DNA of 64,000 nt from UBA877 sp034436335 (GTDB taxonomy: Bacteria; Chloroflexota; Anaerolineae; Anaerolineales; Villigracilaceae). Position numbers and translations under genes: made by a program. Of the stretch, positions 45,325 through 54,086 are shown in pieces. Under the pieces are notes generated by a model, which was given only the letters and a program-made list of their open reading frames with translations, was not told the origin of the DNA and made no database searches. Location of the stretch: assembly GCA_034436335.1 (NCBI GenBank), contig DAOTVO010000059.1, positions 62,001 through 126,000 of the forward strand, written 5' to 3'. Position 1 is the first letter of the stretch. Every line of letters begins with the position of its first letter.

Positions 45325-46086
45325 ATGTCTGACTTGAAAACCGTTCTTATCACCGGCGCGGGCGGCGGCATCGGGCGCGCGACCGTCTGCCTGTTTGCCG
45401 AACGCGGCTGGCGCGTCATCGGTGTGGACCGCGCCCCTTACGGCGACGACTTCCCCGCCAGCGGCTGCTTCATCCAGGCCGATATCTCCCACCCCGAAGC
45501 CGCACAGGAGATCTTCGCCCGGGCGCGCGCCTTCTCGCCAACGCTCGACGCGCTGGTCAATAACGCCGCCGTCCAGGTCGCCAAGCCGCTCATCGAGACG
45601 ACGGTCGAGGAGTGGGACGCGGTGATGGCCTCCAACCTGCGCTCGGTCTTCTTGTTCGTCAAACTCGCCTACCCGCTGATGAAAGCCGCCGGCGGCGGGG
45701 CGATTGTTAACGTCTCCTCGGTGCATGCCGTGCAAACCTCGGCCAATATCGCCGCCTACGCGGCCAGCAAGGGCGGCCTGCTGGCGCTCACCCGCGCGCT
45801 GGCCATCGAGTTCGCGCCCGATAACATTCGCGTCAACGCCATCCTGCCCGGGGCGGTGGATACGCCTATGCTGCGCGCCGGCCTGGGGCGCGGGCATGTC
45901 GGTCACGGCAGCATCGAAGAACGCCTCGATAACCTCGCCCGCAAAACCGTCAACGGGCGCGTCGGCCGGCCGGAAGAAATTGCCACCGCCATCTACTTCC
46001 TGGCCGATGAGACCCAGTCCTCCTTCATGACCGGTCAGGCCATGATTGTGGACGGCGGCGCAACGGCCAGACTGAGCACCGAGTGA
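45325..46086 (+). CDS. Short-chain dehydrogenase/reductase
   Basis: 253 aa classical SDR. Cofactor motif TGAGGGIGRAT, NNAAVQV, catalytic Ser in VNVSSVHA and Tyr-x3-Lys in YAASKGG, and the C-terminal FMTGQAMIVDGGAT typical of FabG-like enzymes. It has an acidic residue (VDRAP) after the second strand, so NAD is favoured over NADP. Probably modifies a sugar or sugar acid in the glycan pathway (inference). A strong palindrome follows the stop. Confidence 0.9.
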   Translation: MSDLKTVLITGAGGGIGRATVCLFAERGWRVIGVDRAPYGDDFPASGCFIQADISHPEAAQEIFARARAFSPTLDALVNNAAVQVAKPLIETTVEEWDAVMASNLRSVFLFVKLAYPLMKAAGGGAIVNVSSVHAVQTSANIAAYAASKGGLLALTRALAIEFAPDNIRVNAILPGAVDTPMLRAGLGRGHVGHGSIEERLDNLARKTVNGRVGRPEEIATAIYFLADETQSSFMTGQAMIVDGGATARLSTE

Positions 46087-46096
46087 AAAACTGGAG

Positions 46097-46118
46097 TCCG
46101 AAGTCTCCAGACTTCGGA
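46097..46118. repeat. Perfect palindrome TCCGAAGTCT-CC-AGACTTCGGA
   Basis: Ten-base arms with a two-base centre in the 51-bp gap after the SDR gene. It is followed by A-residues on the plus strand, not T, so it is not a terminator for the operon. Probably a dispersed palindromic unit. Confidence 0.7.
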
Positions 46119-46137
46119 AAAAAGGCAGCAACTGAAA

Positions 46138-46959
46138 ATGAACTGGAAACAGCAAATTAAAAAAGCCATTCCTACCCCCGCCTGGAGAGTCCTGCACAAA
46201 ACCTACAGCGGACTCATCCACCTTCCCGACTTGCCCTCCGCCTATCTCCACCCCTGGCGGCAGGCGAGCATCAAACGTCTGGCCGAACTCAAGGACCTCC
46301 ATAAAGGTCAGCGCGCCTTCATCATCGGCAACGGCCCCAGCCTGAGGCAGACCGACCTGAGCAAACTGCGCGGCGAATACACCTTCGGCCTCAACCGCAT
46401 TTACCTGCTTTTCCCTGAACTCGGTTTCGAGACCACCTACTACGTTGCTGTCAACGACCTGGTCATTGAGCAGTGCCGCGAGGACATTGCCACTCTGCCG
46501 ATGCCCAAATTCCTCTCCTGGCGCAATCACCGCCTCTTCTCCGCCATCTCTCAACCTCCTACCCTGCCCACCTTCCTTTACACCACTTACGACAATCCTG
46601 CCTTTGCTCGCGATGTGCGCGGCCGCGTTTGGGAAAGCGCCACCGTCACCTATGTCGCCCTGCAACTGGCCTTCCACATGGGTTTCGAGACCGTCATCCT
46701 GATTGGCGTGGACCACAACTTCGTCAGCAAAGGCGAGGCGAACAAGACGATTGTCTCCGAGGGCGATGACCCCAATCACTTCTCGCCCGCCTACTTCGGC
46801 AAGGGCTTTCGCTGGCAATTGCCCGACCTGGAGACCTCCGAGATCGGCTACCGGCTGGCGCGCCAGGCCTACGAACAGGCTGGCCGCCGCGTGCTGGACG
46901 CCACGATTGGCGGCAAACTGACCATCTTCCCTAAAGTGGATTACCTTTCTTTGTTTTGA
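46138..46959 (+). CDS. DUF115/MptE-like protein, Maf-glycosyltransferase-related
   Basis: 273 aa. The PF01973-type core is recognisable: GQRAFIIGNGPSLRQTDLSKL (in two parts), TFGLNRIYLLFPELGF, VILIGVDHNFV, and a C-terminal ATIGGKLTIFPKVDYL. In archaea the family includes the pterin pyrophosphokinase MptE; in bacteria it includes Maf proteins that move CMP-activated nonulosonic acids onto proteins. With a CMP-sugar synthetase in the same operon the Maf-like role is more attractive, though the protein is only the core domain and is much shorter than flagellin Maf enzymes. Confidence 0.72.
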   Translation: MNWKQQIKKAIPTPAWRVLHKTYSGLIHLPDLPSAYLHPWRQASIKRLAELKDLHKGQRAFIIGNGPSLRQTDLSKLRGEYTFGLNRIYLLFPELGFETTYYVAVNDLVIEQCREDIATLPMPKFLSWRNHRLFSAISQPPTLPTFLYTTYDNPAFARDVRGRVWESATVTYVALQLAFHMGFETVILIGVDHNFVSKGEANKTIVSEGDDPNHFSPAYFGKGFRWQLPDLETSEIGYRLARQAYEQAGRRVLDATIGGKLTIFPKVDYLSLF

Positions 46960-46960
46960 T

Positions 46961-47902
46961 ATGACCGACCTTCCCCTCGTCACCATCGTTACCCCCTCTT
47001 ACAACCAGGGGCGTTTCCTCGAAGCCACCCTCCGCTCGGTGCTGGAACAGGACTACCCTAACATCGAATACCTTGTTGTGGACGGCGCTTCGACCGATAA
47101 CAGCATCGAGATTATCCGCCGTTATTCTGACCGGCTGGCCTGGTGGGTCTCCGAGAAGGATTCGGGCCAGGCGGAGGCCATCAACAAGGGCCTGCAGCGA
47201 GCGCGCGGCGAAATTGTCGCCTGGCTGAATTCGGACGATGTCTATCTGCCCGGGGCGGTTTCCGCCGCCGTAGCCGCCTTCCGCGCCCATCCCGAAGCCG
47301 GCGTCGTCTATGGCGACGCCCTCTCGATTGACGCCGAGGGCAAGCCGTTCAACATCATGCGTGCCCGGCCATATTCGCTGGTGGATTTGCTTGCCTTTGA
47401 AATCATCTGCCAGCCGGCGGCTTTCATGCGCCGCTCAACGCTCGAACAGGCGGGCTACCTCGACCAGAGTTATCATCTTCTCCTCGACAATCTGCTCTGG
47501 ATCAACATGGCGCGCCTTGCCCCGCTGGTTTACGTCCCGCAGACCTGGGCGGCGGCGCGCTACCACGAGGCGGCCAAGAACCGCACGCGCGGCGCGGCCT
47601 ATGGGCAGGAGGCCAAACGCCTCATCGAGTCACTCTCTGCCCGACCGGAATTTGCCGAAATCATCGCCGCCAACCGCCGCCGCATCTGGGCCGGAGTTCA
47701 CCGTTTCGATGCCTTCTACCTGACCGATGCCGGCCAGCCGCGCCCGGCCCTGCGCGCCTACTGGCATTCCTTCCGCCTCCAGCCGCGCACCGCCCTGCGC
47801 GATTGGAAGCACATCGTTTTGGCCTTCCTCTCCCTGCTCGGATTGACCAGATTGCGCGACGCCTACGACCGCCTGCGCGCCCGCCGTCTGCGTCTGGAGT
47901 GA
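46961..47902 (+). CDS. Glycosyltransferase family 2 protein (copy 1)
   Basis: 313 aa GT-A enzyme. VTIVTPSYNQGRFLEATLRS at the N-terminus, LVVDGASTDNSIEII with the first Asp, and WLNSDDVYLPGAV with the DxD-like motif. The C-terminal ~60 residues are basic and amphipathic. Close paralog of the gene at 52666: both share WWVSEKDxGxAxAxNKG. Starts 1 bp after the previous stop and abuts the next gene. Confidence 0.92.
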   Translation: MTDLPLVTIVTPSYNQGRFLEATLRSVLEQDYPNIEYLVVDGASTDNSIEIIRRYSDRLAWWVSEKDSGQAEAINKGLQRARGEIVAWLNSDDVYLPGAVSAAVAAFRAHPEAGVVYGDALSIDAEGKPFNIMRARPYSLVDLLAFEIICQPAAFMRRSTLEQAGYLDQSYHLLLDNLLWINMARLAPLVYVPQTWAAARYHEAAKNRTRGAAYGQEAKRLIESLSARPEFAEIIAANRRRIWAGVHRFDAFYLTDAGQPRPALRAYWHSFRLQPRTALRDWKHIVLAFLSLLGLTRLRDAYDRLRARRLRLE

Positions 47903-47903
47903 C

Positions 47904-49640
47904 ATGCGCCGCCCCGCCGCCCTGCCGCTGACTCTCCTCCTGGTCATCGCCGCTCTGCTCCTGCTGGGGCTGACGCTCTTGCCGTTTGTCGCCCTCAAGT
48001 CGTTGTCCGACGGCCTGATGCCCGACGGCGAGTTTGAGACCCTCAACGCCGCCAATTTCCCCGTCTTCCGCCTCTTGTTGGCGGCGGGCGCGTTGTTCCT
48101 CCTCGCTTTGGCTGCGCTGACCTTCCTGCGCCGCTGGGGACAGGTCGGGCAGTTCTTCCGTTCTCTGTGGACAGACTTCCTCGCCTCCCTGCGCGGCCTG
48201 CGCCTGGCCAAAAGCGACCTGCCCGCCCTGGCGCTCCTCCTGCTCATCACCGCCGCCGGGGTAGTTTATCGCTGCGAGTATCTCTACTCGTCTCTGCATC
48301 ATGACGAAGCCTACACCTACATGGCCTTCGCCCACTCCCTGCACACGGCACTCAGCGACTACCATCTCCCTAATAATCACGTCTTTCACAGCCTGCTGGT
48401 TTTCCTGGCCACCCAACTCTTCGGCAATTCACCCTGGGCGGTGCGCCTGCCGGCCTTTCTCGCCGGGGTGCTCCTCATCCCGGCTGCCTATGCCCTTGGC
48501 AAACGTCACTACAACCGTTGGGCGGGTCTCGGCGCGGCGCTGCTGGTGGCCGTCTCGCCCGCCGCCGTCAACTACTCGGTCAATGCTCGCGGCTATACCC
48601 TGGTGGCCCTCTTCGGCCTCCTGCTCCTCCTGCTTGGCCACATCGTGCGGCAGGGCAAAAACCGCTTCGCCTGGGTGCTGATTGTGCTTGTCTCGGCGCT
48701 GGGGATGTATACCAATCCCGTCTTTCTCTTTCCCTTCGGCATCGCCTTCTTCTGGATGTTTTGGGAGGACCTCCTCGCCCCCGCGCCTGGCTACGCCTCC
48801 CGCCGCGACTTCCTGACCTGCTGGCTGCTCTCCGGCCTGGCCGCGGCAGCGCTGACCCTGAGCCTGTACCTGCCCATCCTGATTTACACCGGCCCGCAGC
48901 AATTCTTCGCCAACGGATTCGTTGCTCCCGTTCCGTGGGGCGATTACGCCGAGACGCTGGCGCATCGTCTCGCCGAGACCTGGGCCGAATGGACCTTCCG
49001 CGTGCCCCCGGCGGTCGTCCTCCTGCTCGTTGCGGGTGTGACCCTGAGCCTGCTCCTGCATCGCAAGATTTCCTCCACCCGCGTCCCGCTCCAGGCCGCG
49101 GCCGCCATTTGGATGGCCGTTCTTTTGCTGCTCCAGCGTCCGAATGCCTGGAGCAAGGTCTGGTTTGGGCTGCTGCCGCTCGTCTTGCTCTGGGCGGCGG
49201 CCGGGCTGTGGGGAACGGCGAGCAGGCTGCGGGTCCGCGCCGTGCCGCTTTCGGCGATTGTCACCGTCCTGCTGATCGTCCCCGTTCTCCTGCGTTCGGT
49301 GGTCATTCTGCGCGAATTGCCGCGCATCTGGGCAATACAGGGTGACGAAGAACAAGCCGTGTTATTCGTAGGTCGGATTGCCAATCCGACTTACCTGGTA
49401 GTCGCCCCGCCGGACGACGCCTCGGTGTGGTATTATGCCGAGTTGCACGGCCTCTCGTCCCTCGTCTATGCCGGGCAGACGGACTTCGACCGGCTGTTCG
49501 TGCTGGTCACTCCGTCTGAGGGGCAGACCCCCGCCTCGGTGATTGCCGAGCGCGGCCCCATTCTGACAGAGCCGCCCTCCTGCACATGGCTCGAAACAAT
49601 CGGCAAGATTGAAATCCATGAATGCACGGTGAACCCATGA
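47904..49640 (+). CDS. GT39-like membrane glycosyltransferase (ArnT/PMT superfamily)
   Basis: 578 aa, about twelve helices. The GT-C catalytic loop is SSLHHDEAYTYMAF near residues 130-143 with the Asp-Glu pair, so it transfers a sugar from a polyprenyl-phosphate donor on the outer face. Near residues 489-497 the sequence VGRIANPTY is encoded by a dispersed palindrome (49369-49393) that has entered the coding region without breaking the frame. The stop overlaps the next start (ATGA). Confidence 0.87.
   Translation: MRRPAALPLTLLLVIAALLLLGLTLLPFVALKSLSDGLMPDGEFETLNAANFPVFRLLLAAGALFLLALAALTFLRRWGQVGQFFRSLWTDFLASLRGLRLAKSDLPALALLLLITAAGVVYRCEYLYSSLHHDEAYTYMAFAHSLHTALSDYHLPNNHVFHSLLVFLATQLFGNSPWAVRLPAFLAGVLLIPAAYALGKRHYNRWAGLGAALLVAVSPAAVNYSVNARGYTLVALFGLLLLLLGHIVRQGKNRFAWVLIVLVSALGMYTNPVFLFPFGIAFFWMFWEDLLAPAPGYASRRDFLTCWLLSGLAAAALTLSLYLPILIYTGPQQFFANGFVAPVPWGDYAETLAHRLAETWAEWTFRVPPAVVLLLVAGVTLSLLLHRKISSTRVPLQAAAAIWMAVLLLLQRPNAWSKVWFGLLPLVLLWAAAGLWGTASRLRVRAVPLSAIVTVLLIVPVLLRSVVILRELPRIWAIQGDEEQAVLFVGRIANPTYLVVAPPDDASVWYYAELHGLSSLVYAGQTDFDRLFVLVTPSEGQTPASVIAERGPILTEPPSCTWLETIGKIEIHECTVNP
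49372..49390. repeat. Short palindrome GTCGGATTG-C-CAATCCGAC inside a glycosyltransferase gene
   Basis: Perfect nine-base arms around one base, extended weakly to 49369-49393. The intergenic sister copy is at 39422-39440. Here it encodes GRIANP within the soluble C-terminal domain. Confidence 0.85.
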
Positions 49641-51151
49641 AACGCCTGACCGATTTTCTCCTCCGCCCGCGCCGCTGGCTGTGGACGCTGACCCTCATTC
49701 TGACCCTGCTGGCCGGCTTTGCCCTGCGCTTGTACGACCTGACCGATCTGCCGCTCGACTTTGCGCCGACGCGGCAGTTGTTCTCGGCGCTCAAGGCGCG
49801 GGCGATGTATTATCAGGCCCTGCCGAATGTGGACGAGGCGAAGCGTGAACTCGCCATCCGCCTGGGCGGGGTGGGTAATTTCGAGCCGCCCATCATGGAG
49901 ACTCTCGTCTCGCAGACCTGGCGGCTGACCGGCGAGCATCTGTGGGTGGCGCGCATTTACTCTTCGCTGTTTTGGGTGTTGGGCGGGCTGGCGCTTTTCC
50001 TGCTCATCCGCGAACTGACCTCCGAGTGGCCGGCGCTGATCGGCTTGCTGCTCTATCTCTTTGCGCCCTTTGGCGTGATTGCCAGCCGTTCCTTTCAGCC
50101 CGACCCACTGATGACGGCGCTCTTCGTCTTTGCGCTCTGGGCGCTCTTCCGCTGGCAGAATACGCATACTTGGAAATGGGCCATCCTGCTCGGTCTCTTT
50201 GGCGGGGCGGCGCTGCTGGTCAAGAACGTTATCGTCCTCATGCTCGGCGGGGCGGTCGCGGGGGTGGTGCTGGGCAATCTGGGACTGAAGCGCGCTGTGC
50301 GTGACCCGCAGGTGTGGGCCATTGGCGGGCTGTTCCTCCTGCCGACGCTGGTCTATGCCCTCAACGGTTCGCTTTCCGGCTCGCTGCAAGGTTATTTCAC
50401 CTTGCAATTCTTTCCAGAACTGTGGATTGACCCGGCTTTCTATTTCCGCTGGGAATACGTCATCAATTACGTGACCGGCTTCGGCGTCAGCCTGCTGGCC
50501 ATGTTGAGCGTCTTCTTCGCCGACCCCCGGCAGCAGCGTCCCTTGCTCGCCGGGCTGTGGATCGGCTATCTGCTCTATGGGTTGGTGTTTGCCTACGCCT
50601 TTTACACGCACTATTACTACCAACTGCCGCTCCTCCCACTGGTGGCAATTTCTCTTTCGGTCAGCCTACAATTGTTGTTTGAACGCTTCTTCGAGCGCGC
50701 CCCTGGCCTGTTCCCGCGCTTGGTACTCATTGGCTTGATTTTGAGCGCGACGGCCTGGCAGGCCTGGGCAGCCCGTAACCAACTGGCCGCCGACTATCGT
50801 CACGAAGCCGCCTTTTGGGCCGAAATCGGTGACCATCTCGGCCACAACGCCTCAGTCGCTTGTCTGACGCACGACTACGGCTATCGGCTGGCCTATTGGG
50901 GCTGGCAATCTTGCACTCCCTGGTACACCGCCGCCGACATCCAAGTCCGCTATCAGGCTGGCCTGGAGATTGACTATCTCGCCAAGTTCCAAGAGGATAC
51001 TGCTGGCAAGCAGTATTTCCTGGTGACCTTGCTGGGAGAGTTCGAGAATCAGCCGCTCATCAAGGATTTGCTCTACAAGAACTACCCGATTTATGTCGAG
51101 ACCGATGAGTACATCATTTTTGATCTTCAATCGTCACGCAACACGCCTTGA
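49637..51151 (+). CDS. GT39-like membrane glycosyltransferase, tandem paralog 1
   Basis: 504 aa, about eleven helices. Shares with its downstream neighbour LxLYDLTDLPxDF, ARxMYY, the EPP acidic site after the first helix, RxYSSLFWVxGGxAL and GVIASRxFxPDPLM. The canonical GT39 Asp-Glu pair of the gene upstream is not visible; the Asp in LPLDFAPTRQ is a candidate. Starts by a four-base overlap with the previous gene. The longest antisense frame here is a shadow. Confidence 0.85.
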   Translation: MKRLTDFLLRPRRWLWTLTLILTLLAGFALRLYDLTDLPLDFAPTRQLFSALKARAMYYQALPNVDEAKRELAIRLGGVGNFEPPIMETLVSQTWRLTGEHLWVARIYSSLFWVLGGLALFLLIRELTSEWPALIGLLLYLFAPFGVIASRSFQPDPLMTALFVFALWALFRWQNTHTWKWAILLGLFGGAALLVKNVIVLMLGGAVAGVVLGNLGLKRAVRDPQVWAIGGLFLLPTLVYALNGSLSGSLQGYFTLQFFPELWIDPAFYFRWEYVINYVTGFGVSLLAMLSVFFADPRQQRPLLAGLWIGYLLYGLVFAYAFYTHYYYQLPLLPLVAISLSVSLQLLFERFFERAPGLFPRLVLIGLILSATAWQAWAARNQLAADYRHEAAFWAEIGDHLGHNASVACLTHDYGYRLAYWGWQSCTPWYTAADIQVRYQAGLEIDYLAKFQEDTAGKQYFLVTLLGEFENQPLIKDLLYKNYPIYVETDEYIIFDLQSSRNTP

Positions 51152-51152
51152 A

Positions 51153-52664
51153 ATGCCAAAACGTCTTTACTTCTTGAGCAAGTTTTCTCACCATGCTCGG
51201 CACACGCTGCTTGTGGCCCTGCTCCTGTTGGCAGGACTGGGCATTCGCCTCTTTGATTTGACCGACTTGCCCAACGATTTCTACATGGTGCGGCAGTACC
51301 GCGCGCTTCTGATTGCCCGCGGGATGTATTACGCCGGGCTGGAGAATGTCGAGCCGTGGAAACAGGCCGTTGCAATCGAGCAATGGCAGCGGGAGTCGTT
51401 GATTGAGCCGCCTCTTTTGGAAATGCTCGCCGCCCTGACGTATCATCTCACCGGCGAGAATATCTGGGTGGGGCGGGCATATTCCTCGCTCTTTTGGGTG
51501 GTGGGCGGCGTGGCGCTCTGGCTGCTCGGACGCAGCCTCTCCCTGCGGGAGGGCAGCGTGGTTTCTCTGGCTTATTTTCTCTTTCTCCCTTTCGGGGTCA
51601 TCGCCAGCCGCGTCTTTATGCCCGATCCGCTGATGGTAGCCCTGATGGCCTGGGCTCTCTGGGCGCTCTATCGGTGGGAGATGCGCCGCACAGGCCGCGC
51701 AGCCGCACTGGCCGGGATGTTGCTTGGGCTGGCAATTCTGGTCAAGTCGGTGGCTGTCTTCCCCCTGGCCGGGGCGGCGGTCGGGCTTGTCCTCAGCCGC
51801 AAATCATTCCGCAAGATCATTCTGGACGGTCAAACGTGGCTGGCGGCTGGATTGGCTGCGTTACCGACTATTCTGTATTACATCTATGGCATCTTCTTCG
51901 AAGGCAGCCTGGGCGGACAATTCTCCCTGCGTTTCTTCCCGGACCTGTTGACTGATCCGTCATTCTATGTCCGCTGGCTGTTTCAAACAGCCGGTTTTGG
52001 CGGGTTTGTGCCCCTGCTGCTGGCGCTGCTGGGGACGTTCCTTTTCCCGACGCGGCAGTTCCGCTGGCTGTGGATTGGCCTGGGATTTGGCTACATTGTC
52101 TATGGCATGTTCTTCCCCTATCACTTCCTGACCCACGATTATTACCACCTGCCGCTCGTGCTGATCCTTGCCATCGGCCTGATGCCGTCGGCAGATGTTT
52201 TTCTTGGCCGGCTTGGGGAGTTAAACTCCCGCCCGGTGCAGGCAGCGGTGACGGGGCTTCTTCTCCTCGCAGTGGGCATGAAGATGTGGGATGTGCGCAA
52301 CACCCTTGTCGTTGCGGATTACCGCGAGGAGATTGCCTACTGGCAGGAACTGAGCGATCTCATCGGCCATGAGAAAGCCGTTATCCAACTTTCCGGCGAT
52401 TATGGCTACCGCCTGGCTTATTTCGGCTGGGTCGGCGGCCCTTGCTGGTTAACCCTCGCCGACCGGAATCTGCGCCTGATGGCCGGACAACGACTCCCCG
52501 ATTTTGCCGCCGACTTCGCCGAGCAGACTGCGGGCATGGACCTTTTTGTCGTCACTTCCTTGCCCGAATTGGAAAACCAACCCGAATTGGCACAATATCT
52601 TTCTGCCCATTTTCCCCTCTTCTCCGAGGGAGATGGGTATCTCATCTACGACTTGAGGCCGTAA
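51153..52664 (+). CDS. GT39-like membrane glycosyltransferase, tandem paralog 2
   Basis: 503 aa, same length and topology as the gene before it, from which it probably arose by tandem duplication: IRLFDLTDLPNDFYMVRQYR, EPPLLEMLAALTYHLTG, AYSSLFWVVGGVALWLLG. The C-terminal soluble region ends LSAHFPLFSEGDGYLIYDLR, parallel to the ending of the first copy. The ATG at 51153 begins one base after the previous stop; upstream in-frame codons lie inside the neighbour. Confidence 0.85.
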   Translation: MPKRLYFLSKFSHHARHTLLVALLLLAGLGIRLFDLTDLPNDFYMVRQYRALLIARGMYYAGLENVEPWKQAVAIEQWQRESLIEPPLLEMLAALTYHLTGENIWVGRAYSSLFWVVGGVALWLLGRSLSLREGSVVSLAYFLFLPFGVIASRVFMPDPLMVALMAWALWALYRWEMRRTGRAAALAGMLLGLAILVKSVAVFPLAGAAVGLVLSRKSFRKIILDGQTWLAAGLAALPTILYYIYGIFFEGSLGGQFSLRFFPDLLTDPSFYVRWLFQTAGFGGFVPLLLALLGTFLFPTRQFRWLWIGLGFGYIVYGMFFPYHFLTHDYYHLPLVLILAIGLMPSADVFLGRLGELNSRPVQAAVTGLLLLAVGMKMWDVRNTLVVADYREEIAYWQELSDLIGHEKAVIQLSGDYGYRLAYFGWVGGPCWLTLADRNLRLMAGQRLPDFAADFAEQTAGMDLFVVTSLPELENQPELAQYLSAHFPLFSEGDGYLIYDLRP

Positions 52665-52665
52665 C

Positions 52666-53451
52666 GTGAATACCACACTTCCGCTCGTTTCGATCATTAC
52701 CCCTTCCTACAATCAAGCCCGTTTCCTCGAAGCCTGCATTCGGTCAGTGCTGGAGCAAGATTATCCGAACATCGAATACATCATCGTGGACGGCGGCTCG
52801 AATGACGGCTCGGTGGAGATCATCGAGAAGTATGCCGACCGCCTGGCCTGGTGGGTTTCTGAAAAAGACAAAGGCCACGCCGACGCCCTGAACAAGGGCT
52901 TTGCGCGCGCCCGCGGCGAGATTCTTGCCTGGTTGAATTCGGATGATACCTATTACCCCGGCGCGATCTCCGATGCTGTGCAGACCCTGCTGGCAAACCC
53001 CGATGTGGGCATGGTTTACGGAGACGCGGATATAACAGATGCAGCCGGCCAGGTCATCGGCCGCTTCGCCTCCCGCCAGACGGATTATTGGAGGTTACTG
53101 CGCGGCTCGGTGCATATTCCCCAAGCGACGACCTTCTTTCGCGCCGATCTCTACCGGCAAGTTGGGCCGCTGAGCCTGGAGTATTTCTTCGCCTTCGATT
53201 ATGACCTGTGGGTAAAGTTGGCGAAAGTTTCACGCCTGCTTTATGTGCCGCGCCGCTGGGCGACCTTCCGCTTGCATGAGGCCGGCAAATCGGTCAAAGA
53301 CGACTCGGTTTGCTACCCCGATATGCTCAAGATTTACGCTCGTGAGCGTGGCGGCGGACTTTCCTGGCTCTGGCTGCGTTACCAGGCGCGCCGTCTCTTC
53401 TATGCTTGGTTGCCCTTGCGTCTGCGTTTAACCTTGCGAAGGATGCTCTAA
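52666..53451 (+). CDS. Glycosyltransferase family 2 protein (copy 2)
   Basis: 261 aa GT-A enzyme: VSIITPSYNQARFLEACIRS, IIVDGGSNDGSVEII, WLNSDDTYYPGAI with the DxD-like site, and FFAFDYDLWVKLAKV as the acceptor-side motif. Starts at a GTG one base after the previous stop. Paralog of the gene at 46961 but ~50 residues shorter at the C-terminus. Its stop shares a base with the next start (TAATG). Confidence 0.92.
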   Translation: MNTTLPLVSIITPSYNQARFLEACIRSVLEQDYPNIEYIIVDGGSNDGSVEIIEKYADRLAWWVSEKDKGHADALNKGFARARGEILAWLNSDDTYYPGAISDAVQTLLANPDVGMVYGDADITDAAGQVIGRFASRQTDYWRLLRGSVHIPQATTFFRADLYRQVGPLSLEYFFAFDYDLWVKLAKVSRLLYVPRRWATFRLHEAGKSVKDDSVCYPDMLKIYARERGGGLSWLWLRYQARRLFYAWLPLRLRLTLRRML

Positions 53452-54086
53452 TGAAATCTGTGTTGCATCGTTGGATATTTCACCCTGCCTCTATCCAGGA
53501 TTGGAGCGCTTTTCTGATGGCCTGGCGATTGTGGTTCTGGGCTGCCGCCCTGGGCGCTTTGCTCGGCAGCCTGTTATATCTCTTTCTTCCTCCTGTTTAT
53601 CGTGCTGAGGCTGTCGTCTTGGTTGACCAGAATGTCGAAAAAGTCATTCCTGAAGACCAAAGCGACTTGCGCAAGTATATCTACTTGCAGCGTGAAACGG
53701 ACAAGTTGGTCGCCATTGCTTGGTCCGATGCCGTGCTGGAACGTGTCAGCGCCGAGACGGGCGTGCCTGTCGCCGCGTTGCGCGGCGGCAAACTAATTCT
53801 CAGTCAGCCAAGCGATGGCGGCTGGCGCTTTTTAGGTCAGGATCGCGACCCCCTTGTGGCCGAGAAAATGGCCGTCTTTTGGGCAACTGCTTTTTACGAA
53901 ATGTTGTTGACTCGTCATGCCGGAGTTAGCGATTTATTGGAGACCGACCTCATTCAGGTCGAAAACGTGCCTGTTCGGCGCGTGCCGGGCATAGGAGCGT
54001 TTGTGCTGGGCGGATCATTCATCCTTGTTGGACTGAGAGGCCTCTTCCTGATTTTCTTTCAACCAACAAGAGGAAATCAACCATGA
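53451..54086 (+). CDS. Wzz-like polysaccharide chain-length regulator
   Basis: 211 aa. Two membrane helices flank an exported region: LWFWAAALGALLGSLLYLFLPPVY near residues 28-48 and IGAFVLGGSFILVGLRGLFLIFF near the end; the first is followed by RAEAVVLVDQNVEKVIPE, the common Wzz start. It has no tyrosine-kinase domain, so it is of the short YveK/Wzz kind. Overlaps the next gene by four bases. It would set chain length together with the polymerase that follows. Confidence 0.8.
   Translation: MKSVLHRWIFHPASIQDWSAFLMAWRLWFWAAALGALLGSLLYLFLPPVYRAEAVVLVDQNVEKVIPEDQSDLRKYIYLQRETDKLVAIAWSDAVLERVSAETGVPVAALRGGKLILSQPSDGGWRFLGQDRDPLVAEKMAVFWATAFYEMLLTRHAGVSDLLETDLIQVENVPVRRVPGIGAFVLGGSFILVGLRGLFLIFFQPTRGNQP

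Noticed and set aside
46097..46118. Terminator after the SDR gene
   Set aside because: The stem is strong but A-residues, not T, follow on the coding strand, and the operon seems to continue.
45211..46986. 591-codon minus-strand open frame across the SDR and DUF115 genes
   Set aside because: It spans two well-supported plus-strand genes and their gap, has no recognisable domain, and has no ribosome binding site.
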